From assembly GCA_910584375.1 (NCBI GenBank), contig CAJUAH010000024.1, positions 1-64,000 on the forward strand: a stretch of 64,000 bases of DNA, read 5' to 3'. Numbering within the stretch: the stretch's first letter is position 1; each line of letters begins with the position of its first letter. Both the position numbers and the translations under genes were made by a program. Below the pieces are notes generated by a model that was not told where the DNA came from, ran no database searches, and saw nothing but the letters and a program-made list of their open reading frames with translations. Shown piece after piece: positions 49,915 through 57,081 of this stretch. Source of the DNA: an uncultured Acetatifactor sp. Its GTDB lineage: Bacteria > Bacillota > Clostridia > Lachnospirales > Lachnospiraceae.

Positions 49915-51621
49915 ATGGCCAGAACAATAGGAATCGGGAATCAGGATTTTGAAACGATCCGAAGAGAGGGATATTTTTATGTGGACAAAACCCACTTTAT
50001 TCGGGAGTGGTGGGAGAGCGGGGACAATGTGACGCTGATTACCCGCCCCCGGCGCTTTGGCAAGACATTGAACATGAATATGCTGGAGAAGTTTTTTTCG
50101 GTCAGTTATGCGGGGCGCGGAGACCTGTTTGAGGGGCTTTCCATCTGGCAGGAGGAGAAATTCCGCAAGTTGCAGGGGACATACCCGGTGATTGCGCTCA
50201 GCTTTGCGGATGTAAAGGAAACCACTTTCCGGGGCGCCAGAAAGAGGATCAGCCAGATCATAGCAGAACTGTATAACCGGTTTGATTTTTTGGCAGACAG
50301 CGACAGCCTGAATGAGAATGAAAAGGCATTATTCCAGAGGATCTCTGCGGGCGCAGGGGAGGATGAGGAAACCAATGGTCTGAGAACGCTGTCAAATTAT
50401 TTGATGCAGCATTATGGAAAAAAAGCGATCATCCTGCTGGACGAGTATGATACGCCCATGCAGGAGGCGTATGTGAGCGGATACTGGGAGGAACTGACGG
50501 CGTTTACCAGGAACTTGTTTGGGGCAACGTTTGAGACAAATCCCTATATGGAACGTGCCCTGATGACCGGCATCACCCGCGTGAGCAAAGAATCCATGTT
50601 CTTGGATTTGAATAATCTGAAGGTGGTGACAACCACCTCAGAAAAGTATGCGGACTGTTTTGGCTTTACGGAAGAGGAGGTCTTTGCGGTACTGGAGGAA
50701 TATGGACTGTCAGACCAAAAACGGCGGGTTAAAGATTGGTATGACGGGTTTACCTTTGGCAGTAGGAAAGACATCTACAACCCTTGGTCTATTATAAATT
50801 ATCTGGATAAAAAAATGGTAGGGGCGTACTGGGTCAATACCAGTTCCAACAGACTGGCCAGCAAGCTGCTCCAGGAGGCTTCGCCCAACGTGAAGAAGAG
50901 CTTTGGGGAACTGCTTGGTGGAGGAGCGCTGGAATTGGAGATAGACGAGCAGATTGCGTATAGCCAGCTTTCCACCAAAAAGGACGCCATATGGAGTCTG
51001 TTGCTTGCCAGCGGATATCTGCGGGTGGCAGGTACAACTTTTGTGGAGAGGACAGGCCGCATGTACTATAAGCTGGTACTGACCAATAAAGAAGTATTCC
51101 TCATGTTTGAGGATATAGTGCGGGATTGGTTTGCCGAGAATGATAATTACAATGATTTCATCAAAGCTCTTTTATTGGGGGATGTAGAGGCGATGAATAC
51201 CTACATGAACCGGGTGACCAGAGAGATGTTCAGCTATTTTGACACGGGCAGGAACCCCCGTAGTGAGCCGGAGAGGTTTTATCACGGTTTTGTGCTGGGG
51301 TTGATGGCAGAGTTGTCTGATCGGTATACGGTCACATCTAACCGGGAGATGTGGTCAGAACGAGCAAGCTCGTTCGGCAGGTATGACGTAATGCTGGAAC
51401 CCGGAAATACAGCAAAAGACGATGCCATGATCCTGGAATTCAAGGTACAGGGCCCGAAGGAAAAGGAACTGTCCGACACTGTGTCCGAGGCTCTGCGGCA
51501 GATCGAGGAAAAGGATTACCAGGCGTCCCTGGTGGCAAAAGGAATACCGGCGGAACGGATCAGGAAGTACGGGTTCGCTTTCTGTGGGAAAGAAGTGTTG
51601 ATCGGTTCTGCAAGGGCATAA
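49915..51621 (+). CDS. AAA-ATPase-like protein with C-terminal PD-(D/E)XK domain (paralogue)
   Basis: This 568-aa protein has the same architecture and nearly the same length as the 7342-9045 product. IGNQDFETIRREG, YVDKTHFI and RPRRFGKTLNMNM open the ATPase domain; ILLDEYDTPM gives the Walker-B-like motif. GRYDVMLEP and later LEFKVQGPKEKE in the C-terminal domain supply the D...E-x-K nuclease residues. ATG 49915 follows AAGAGGTGGG and lies after the promoter. The two copies are clearly diverged, so this is an old duplication or separate acquisition. It has its own terminator. Confidence 0.9.
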   Translation: MARTIGIGNQDFETIRREGYFYVDKTHFIREWWESGDNVTLITRPRRFGKTLNMNMLEKFFSVSYAGRGDLFEGLSIWQEEKFRKLQGTYPVIALSFADVKETTFRGARKRISQIIAELYNRFDFLADSDSLNENEKALFQRISAGAGEDEETNGLRTLSNYLMQHYGKKAIILLDEYDTPMQEAYVSGYWEELTAFTRNLFGATFETNPYMERALMTGITRVSKESMFLDLNNLKVVTTTSEKYADCFGFTEEEVFAVLEEYGLSDQKRRVKDWYDGFTFGSRKDIYNPWSIINYLDKKMVGAYWVNTSSNRLASKLLQEASPNVKKSFGELLGGGALELEIDEQIAYSQLSTKKDAIWSLLLASGYLRVAGTTFVERTGRMYYKLVLTNKEVFLMFEDIVRDWFAENDNYNDFIKALLLGDVEAMNTYMNRVTREMFSYFDTGRNPRSEPERFYHGFVLGLMAELSDRYTVTSNREMWSERASSFGRYDVMLEPGNTAKDDAMILEFKVQGPKEKELSDTVSEALRQIEEKDYQASLVAKGIPAERIRKYGFAFCGKEVLIGSARA

Positions 51622-51642
51622 ACTCAAGTACAGGTTTCAGGG

Positions 51643-51688
51643 CTGGGGCTATAAAAATGTCGAGGGACTTTTTATAGCCTCAGTCTTT
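51643..51688 (+). terminator. Intrinsic terminator
   Basis: A 15-bp stem with one mismatch (GGCTATAAAAA paired with TTTTTATAGCC plus CTG/CAG) is followed by TCTTTTTCC. It ends the AAA-ATPase transcript before the response regulator. Confidence 0.85.
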
Positions 51689-51748
51689 TTCCTAAATGGA
51701 TGTTATTCTTGCTATGTATAAAAAACAGTAAATACGGAGGGCGAGACA

Positions 51749-52492
51749 ATGGCGGCAAAGATTCTGATAATAGAGGACGATGAGGACATCAACAATCTCC
51801 TGTCCAGGATCATGCGGGGGCAGGGATATGAGACGGTGCAGGCTTTTTCCGGCACGGAGGGAAAACTGCGTCTGGAGATGGGGCGGTCTGACGGCCCGGC
51901 GGATTTGCTGCTGCTTGATCTGATGCTGCCGGGGATGATGGGGGAGGAGCTGATCGGGGAGATACGCCGGACGGATCCGGATATTCCCATTATTGTGTTA
52001 TCGGCCAAATCAGGGATAGAGGAACGTGTGAAGGTATTGGAGATGGGAGCGGACGATTACCTGGTCAAGCCCTTTGCCGCAGCGGAAGTGGCGGCCCGTG
52101 TAGCGGGCGCCCTGCGCAGGAGCACCAGGCGGAAGGCCGACGGCGCGGGAGAGCAGGCCGACAGCGCAAAGGGACAGGGGAAAGGCGGACACGGGCCTCT
52201 GCGGTACAGGGAATTGACTCTGGATGCCGACCGCAGAGAAGTGCGGGTGCGGGGGCAAATATTGAATCTTACGGCCCACGAATATGACATTCTGCGTATT
52301 TTGATGCAGGAGCCGGGCAGGGTGTATTCCAGGGAGCGTCTGTACGAGCTGGTCTGGCAGGGGGGCTATTACGGGGAGGACAACACGGTGAACGTCCATG
52401 TGAGCAATCTCCGCAAAAAGATCGCCGCCGTGGACGGTTCGGAATATATCTCCACCGTGTGGGGCATCGGTTTTCGCATGGCCCAGAGTTAA
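51749..52492 (+). CDS. OmpR-family response regulator
   Basis: This 247-aa two-component regulator has a receiver domain with acidic pocket EDDED, phospho-acceptor Asp in LLLLDLMLPGM and Lys in LVKPF. A variable linker (~residues 125-150) follows, then a winged-helix DNA-binding domain (LTAHEYDILRILMQEPGRVYSRERLYE, motif HEYDILRIL). It precedes ABC export genes and a histidine kinase, so it likely turns on the ABC genes in response to a signal. ATG 51749 follows ACGGAGGG. Confidence 0.92.
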   Translation: MAAKILIIEDDEDINNLLSRIMRGQGYETVQAFSGTEGKLRLEMGRSDGPADLLLLDLMLPGMMGEELIGEIRRTDPDIPIIVLSAKSGIEERVKVLEMGADDYLVKPFAAAEVAARVAGALRRSTRRKADGAGEQADSAKGQGKGGHGPLRYRELTLDADRREVRVRGQILNLTAHEYDILRILMQEPGRVYSRERLYELVWQGGYYGEDNTVNVHVSNLRKKIAAVDGSEYISTVWGIGFRMAQS

Positions 52493-52499
52493 AAAAGCA

Positions 52500-52528
52500 T
52501 TCTTTACGATTTCTTTAAACTTTCTAAA
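52500..52528 (+). promoter_or_regulatory. Probable response-regulator binding site (11-bp direct repeats)
   Basis: TTCTTTA at 52500, TTCTTTA at 52511 and TTCTAAA at 52522 are spaced exactly 11 bp. OmpR-family regulators bind such direct repeats as dimers on one face of DNA. The site lies between the regulator gene and the ABC genes. Confidence 0.65.
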
Positions 52529-52535
52529 GGACTTA

Positions 52536-52565
52536 TTTACAGGGAATGTCTTAAGATCATATCAT
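52536..52565 (+). promoter_or_regulatory. Candidate regulated promoter of the ABC genes
   Basis: TTTACA (52536-52541) and TATCAT (52560-52565) are 18 bp apart, placing the -35 directly downstream of the 11-bp repeats, the usual place for an activator site. Confidence 0.5.
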
Positions 52566-52617
52566 CACAGGCGAGCAGGGAAAAAACTTCCCTGCCGGAC
52601 AGAAAGGAGAGTGCGGT

Positions 52618-53556
52618 ATGACAGGCACGAATATGATCGTACAGACCCGCGGACTGACCAAGCAGTATGGAAAAACAATTGCTTTGGACAAGGTGGATCT
52701 GGACATTCCCAGAGGCAGTATCTATGGCCTGGTGGGCAACAACGGCGCGGGCAAGACCACATTTTTGAAAATTTTATTGGGGCAGGTATTTGCCACTTCG
52801 GGACAATTCAGTCTCTGGGAGGCGCAGGATGAGGTCTCCCAGCGCAGGAACCGCAGGCGCTGCGGCGCCATCATCGAGGCGCCGGGTTTTTATCCTCACA
52901 TGACGGCGGCGCAGAATCTGGAGTATTACAGGATACAGAGAGGGATTCCCGGCAGGGAGAAGGTCGCGGAGAAACTGGAACAGGTAGGATTGGAAAATGT
53001 GGCCCACAAGAAGTTCAAGCAGATGTCTCTGGGCATGAAACAGCGCCTGGGACTGGGGCTGGCCCTGCTGGGAGAGCCTGAGTTTCTGCTGCTGGACGAA
53101 CCCATCAACGGTTTGGACCCGGCGGGCATCATAGAGATCCGCAACCTGTTGCTGCGACTGAATCGGGAAAAGCATATCACGATCCTGATCTCCAGTCACA
53201 ATCTGCCGGAGCTGGAAAATATGGTCACCGACTATGCATTCCTGAGCAGGGGCAGGGTAATCCGGCAGATCGACGCCGTATCCCTGCATGAACAGTGCGG
53301 CACTTATCTGGAAATCCGGGTGACAGAGCCGGAGCGCTACGCGGCTCTACTGGAGAGGGAACTGCATGTGACGGATTACAAGGTGATGCCCGACGGGGCG
53401 ATCCGCGTCATGCAGCAGACCCAGAGCACTGCTCCCTATGGGAAACTGGCGGTGGAGCAGGGCATGGATCTGCTGGGGCTGGAGCGCCGGGAGATACAGT
53501 TGGAAGATTATTATATGCATCTGATAGGGGAGCAGGAGGGAGGAGAGATACGATGA
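52618..53556 (+). CDS. ABC transporter ATP-binding protein (lantibiotic-protection type)
   Basis: This 312-aa ATPase has Walker A GNNGAGKTT, signature MSLGMKQRLG, Walker B FLLLDEPINGLDP and the His in ISSHNLPE. The C-terminal ~80-residue extension is typical of ATPases in peptide-antibiotic self-protection or sensing systems (BcrA-like). ATG 52618 follows AAAGGAG. Its stop overlaps the permease start (ATGA). With the flanking regulator and kinase it forms a four-gene resistance-type module. Confidence 0.9.
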   Translation: MTGTNMIVQTRGLTKQYGKTIALDKVDLDIPRGSIYGLVGNNGAGKTTFLKILLGQVFATSGQFSLWEAQDEVSQRRNRRRCGAIIEAPGFYPHMTAAQNLEYYRIQRGIPGREKVAEKLEQVGLENVAHKKFKQMSLGMKQRLGLGLALLGEPEFLLLDEPINGLDPAGIIEIRNLLLRLNREKHITILISSHNLPELENMVTDYAFLSRGRVIRQIDAVSLHEQCGTYLEIRVTEPERYAALLERELHVTDYKVMPDGAIRVMQQTQSTAPYGKLAVEQGMDLLGLERREIQLEDYYMHLIGEQEGGEIR

Positions 53557-54335
53557 CAAACTATATAAAGAGTGAATTTTACAGGATACTTCACACAAAA
53601 GGCGTGTTTATCCTGACCGGGGTCTGTGTGGCGGTGGCGCTTTCCTATGTGGTGCTGCTGTGGTTCATGGTATCGGTGGAGGCGTCCACGGGCGGGTACT
53701 TCCGGTGGGCTACCACAAAACATGCTTTTTCCACGCTGGAGGCGGATATGCACATCCCTCTGTATCTCTCGGCGGTGATGGGCTCTCTGATAGTCTGCGA
53801 CGATCTGAAACACAGGACAATCAACAACAGCGTGGCTTTCGGGATGTCCCGGGAACAGATCTTCCTCGCCAAAGTGATCGTGGGGATGGCGGTGTCCGCT
53901 GTCTGCCTGGTGGTGACGGAGTCCGTGCTGATCGGCAGCGGGTATCTGCTGCTGGAGGACAGCGGCGCGGCATATACCCTGTCGCTGCTGAAGGGTACGG
54001 CGGCCTGTATCCCGGCGTGGACGGCGGGATTGATCGCGATCATCAGCCTGTGCTATATGACCGGCAACGGCAGCGCCAGTATCTGGAGCTGGATGCTGAT
54101 CATGGTGGCGGCTCCGGCAGTGGTGAGCATATTGGGGATGAAATTTGAATTTTGCGAGAGGTTGGCCTCCTGGCTGCTCTATCCTCTGATATCCACCACT
54201 GTACCGACGGAAGAATGGCTGGAATACAGTTGGTCCACCGCGGCGGGATTTTTAAAGTGCCAGGAAGCGGGTGTCATCGGCATAAGCGTATTTATCACGC
54301 TGGGCATCCTGGCCATACGCCGCAGGGAACTGTAG
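53553..54335 (+). CDS. ABC-2-type permease (BcrB/lantibiotic-protection type)
   Basis: This 260-aa membrane subunit has six hydrophobic segments. The first is preceded by NYIKSEFYRILHTKG, typical of small BcrB/MutE-like permeases. It has a conserved cytoplasmic phrase, CDDLKHRTINNSVAFGMSR (DLKHRTI motif), which couples to the ATPase. It partners the upstream ATPase. No terminator follows, and the histidine kinase starts 75 bases later. Confidence 0.85.
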   Translation: MTNYIKSEFYRILHTKGVFILTGVCVAVALSYVVLLWFMVSVEASTGGYFRWATTKHAFSTLEADMHIPLYLSAVMGSLIVCDDLKHRTINNSVAFGMSREQIFLAKVIVGMAVSAVCLVVTESVLIGSGYLLLEDSGAAYTLSLLKGTAACIPAWTAGLIAIISLCYMTGNGSASIWSWMLIMVAAPAVVSILGMKFEFCERLASWLLYPLISTTVPTEEWLEYSWSTAAGFLKCQEAGVIGISVFITLGILAIRRREL

Positions 54336-54410
54336 AGGATGATTTTGTACGACAGCCGCGGGGATATACGGGTAAGGGCCGTGTAAAAACGGCCCGGAAA
54401 GGGATAGAAT

Positions 54411-55352
54411 ATGTGGATCGTTGGAGGAATCGCCGCTGTATTGGGAACGCTGGCTGTGTTTTACGCGTTTCGCTATAAAATGTTGCGGGACTGTGTGAGA
54501 CAGGCGGCTTTGGATATGGCGGAGATCATGGAAGATCCCCAGGAGAACCGCGTACTGCGGGTAGCAGCCCCCTCCAGGGAGGCGGAGCGGTTGTTTGCGC
54601 AGGTCAACCGTTATATACAGTATCATCAGCGGCAGCGGGTTGCCTGGCAGCGTCAGGAGAGGCAGTTACAGGAACAGATCGAGAATATCAGCCATGACCT
54701 GCGGACGCCGCTGACGGCCATTCTGGGCTATCTGGAGCTGGTGGACGGCAGCAGGCTGTCGGAGGAAGACAGGGAGGCTCTGGCGGTGGTGGAGAGAAGG
54801 AGTCGCTATCTGCAGGGACTGATAAGCGATTTTTATGATCTGTCCAGACTGGAGTGTTCCCATGTGCAACTGGAGCGCAAACCGGTGGAGATTACCCGCA
54901 TGATCCGGGAGACGGTACTGTCCCATTCTCTGGAGTTTGAGGAACGTGAGCTGGCAGTGGAACTGGAGCTGCCGGAGTCAGGGGTGACGGTTGCCGGGGA
55001 CAGGGAGGCTTTGGAGCGTATACTGCATAATCTGATACAGAATGCGCTACGGTATGCCCGCAGTTATTTTCGCATTTGCCTTCACCGGGAAAAGGCCCAG
55101 GGGACAGATGTAGCAGACAGCGCACAACATAGGATATGTCTGGACTTCTATAATGATACGGACGGGCTGTGTCAGGAGGATATTCCGCTTTTGTTTGACC
55201 GCTTTTACACTGCGGATCGCGCCCGCCCCGGCGGCGGCACCGGACTGGGGCTGACTGTCTGCGGTCTGCTGGCAAGGGCCATGGGCGGAACCGCAGAGGC
55301 GGAGCTGTCGCGGCAGGGTGAGCTGCGACTGACATTTATATTTGACAGTTGA
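54411..55352 (+). CDS. Sensor histidine kinase
   Basis: This 313-aa kinase has a single hydrophobic segment at residues 2-20 and almost no extracellular sensor. Such kinases usually rely on a transporter to sense the signal. The phospho-acceptor His is in ISHDLRTPLTAILGY, the N-box is NLIQNALRYA, and the ATP lid is GGGTGLGL. It pairs with the OmpR-type regulator three genes upstream. ATG 54411 follows GAAAGGG. The module resembles BceRS/BcrRS-type systems. The antibiotic sensed is not evident. Confidence 0.88.
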   Translation: MWIVGGIAAVLGTLAVFYAFRYKMLRDCVRQAALDMAEIMEDPQENRVLRVAAPSREAERLFAQVNRYIQYHQRQRVAWQRQERQLQEQIENISHDLRTPLTAILGYLELVDGSRLSEEDREALAVVERRSRYLQGLISDFYDLSRLECSHVQLERKPVEITRMIRETVLSHSLEFEERELAVELELPESGVTVAGDREALERILHNLIQNALRYARSYFRICLHREKAQGTDVADSAQHRICLDFYNDTDGLCQEDIPLLFDRFYTADRARPGGGTGLGLTVCGLLARAMGGTAEAELSRQGELRLTFIFDS

Positions 55353-55359
55353 CCGTAAA

Positions 55360-55393
55360 AACAGTTGTTTGTGACGAACAACTGTTCTTTTTT
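55360..55393 (+). terminator. Intrinsic terminator
   Basis: A perfect 10-bp stem (AACAGTTGTT with AACAACTGTT) and a 7-base loop are followed by CTTTTTT, eight bases after the kinase stop. Confidence 0.9.
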
Positions 55394-55510
55394 GGCCCTC
55401 CATACAGAATTAACCGATTTTATCTCGAAATTAGCATATAAAATTTAGAAAAATATGTTACAATAAATAAAATACTTTTCGTTTAACGCTGATGAGAAAA
55501 GAGAAGGAAG

Positions 55511-56215
55511 ATGCCTATGAAAATAGCAGTATGTGACGACTGTCAGGAGGACGCTGTGCATATTAAGTCTTTTCTTGTGGAACAGGACGCCCGGATTTAT
55601 TTTGATGCGGGGCAACTGTTGACCGATGTGGAAGACCACGCTATGCATTTTGATCTCTATCTGTTGGATATCTATATGGATAATTCCATTAGCGGCATTG
55701 AGCTGGCCGGACATATCCGCGCCCACGACAGTGACGCCGTGATCTGCTTTATCTCTTCCAGCGACGCGTTTTACCGGGAGGCGTATGATTTATACGCGGT
55801 GCAGTATCTGCTCAAGCCGGTGCGCGAGGAAGACATGGCGCTGCTGCTGGAGCGGGTGGCGCAGAGGGCGGCCCGGGAGAAGGAGCAACGTCTGGGCTAT
55901 AAATGGCGCGGCCAGACAGGATTTATCTCTTACAGCAAGATCCTGTTTATTGACAGCAGAGAGCATACGCTTTTTATCCACTGTGAGGATGGAACGGTGC
56001 AGGAGTGCAAGGGCAAGCTGGACGATCTGGAGATTCAGGTGGGCGGCCAGATCTTTTTGCGCTGTCATCAGAGTTTTATCGTTAATATGTATCATGTGGA
56101 TAAACTGGACGGAAACGAGCTGTTGCTGGCAGGACACAATATTCCCGTATCCAGACGTTACTTCGCCGGAGTAAAGAATCGCTATCGGGAGATTTTGTTT
56201 GAGGAAGTGGATTGA
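55511..56215 (+). CDS. LytTR-family response regulator
   Basis: This 234-aa regulator has a receiver domain (CDDCQED acidic pocket, phospho-acceptor Asp in LYLLDIYMDN, Lys in LLKPVR) and a C-terminal LytTR DNA-binding domain (KILFIDSREHTLFIHCEDG, FLRCHQSFIVNMYHVDKL, IPVSRRY). LytTR regulators often control surface and virulence genes. No cognate kinase gene is adjacent. ATG 55511 (or 55517) follows GAGAAGGAAG. Its TGA overlaps the sortase ATG by one base, so regulator and sortase are translated together. Confidence 0.92.
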   Translation: MPMKIAVCDDCQEDAVHIKSFLVEQDARIYFDAGQLLTDVEDHAMHFDLYLLDIYMDNSISGIELAGHIRAHDSDAVICFISSSDAFYREAYDLYAVQYLLKPVREEDMALLLERVAQRAAREKEQRLGYKWRGQTGFISYSKILFIDSREHTLFIHCEDGTVQECKGKLDDLEIQVGGQIFLRCHQSFIVNMYHVDKLDGNELLLAGHNIPVSRRYFAGVKNRYREILFEEVD

Positions 56216-57081
56216 TGCATTCTATGGACCGCAGAGCAAAAATGAGGATTGTGAGAGGGATACTGCTGGCGGTGACGGCGGTATGTCTGTTTTTTCTGGC
56301 ACAGGCGGCCCTCTCCTCCCATCGGCAGCGGCAGCAGCAGCGGATCTTGCAGGAGATGAGGGAAAACGCCATGAAAGCCGTGGAGTCCCGGGAACCTTTG
56401 GAGCCGCAGGAGACGGTTCCGTCCGCCGTGCCGGAGGAAACGCCTTCTCCCACCGCCGTGCCGGAGGAAACGCCTTCTCCCACCGCCACGCCGGAGCCTG
56501 TCATGCTGGAGAAGTACGCCGACCTGTACCGGGAAAACAGCGACCTGGTGGGGTGGCTCTCCATAGAGGGTATGGTCATAGATTACCCGGTTATGCAGTG
56601 CGAAGACGACGAATATTATCTGCATCACGACTTTTATGGGCAGGACAGCAAATACGGCTGCCTGTATGTCAGAAACAGGGCCGATGTGAACACGCCGGGC
56701 ACAAACTTCATTATATACGGGCACAATATGAAGGACGGTTCCATGTTCGGAGATCTGGATCTGTACCGGAGGGAGAGCTTTTTTCAGGAGCATCCGGTAA
56801 TCTGCTTTGATACGCTCTACGAGGAGAGAACCTATGAGATTCTGGCGGTGTTTCGTTCCCAGGTATACAATTCGGACGACGACGTTTTTCGGTACTATCA
56901 GTTTTACGAGGCGCAGACCCAGGAAGAGTTTGACGATTTTTATGAGAATATCAAGGAATTGTCCTTGTATGACACCGGTGTCACAGCAGAGTTTGGGGAC
57001 AGTTTCCTGACGCTTTCCACCTGCGCCTACCATGTGGAGGACGGGCGATTTGCCATAGTGGCGAAAAAACTTCCTCATTAG
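56215..57081 (+). CDS. srtB: Class B sortase with Pro/Glu repeat linker
   Basis: This 288-aa membrane-anchored sortase has an anchor at residues ~12-33 and a linker with the 10-residue unit VPEETPSPTA repeated (71-90). The catalytic domain carries H170 (IYGHNM), C270 (LSTCAYH) and R278 (DGRF). It resembles the sortase at 21590-22453 in length and layout, down to shared phrases near the active site (LYDTGVTAEFGD), so the two are paralogues. It is coupled to the LytTR regulator. No substrate gene with a sorting signal lies next to it. The 3' end overlaps that of vanT on the other strand by four bases. Confidence 0.9.
   Translation: MHSMDRRAKMRIVRGILLAVTAVCLFFLAQAALSSHRQRQQQRILQEMRENAMKAVESREPLEPQETVPSAVPEETPSPTAVPEETPSPTATPEPVMLEKYADLYRENSDLVGWLSIEGMVIDYPVMQCEDDEYYLHHDFYGQDSKYGCLYVRNRADVNTPGTNFIIYGHNMKDGSMFGDLDLYRRESFFQEHPVICFDTLYEERTYEILAVFRSQVYNSDDDVFRYYQFYEAQTQEEFDDFYENIKELSLYDTGVTAEFGDSFLTLSTCAYHVEDGRFAIVAKKLPH
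56428..56487 (+). repeat. Exact 30-bp tandem duplication in the sortase linker
   Basis: Two adjacent identical 30-bp units (56428-56457 and 56458-56487) encode VPEETPSPTA twice. Exact identity suggests recent duplication and possible length variation of the linker. Confidence 0.93.
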
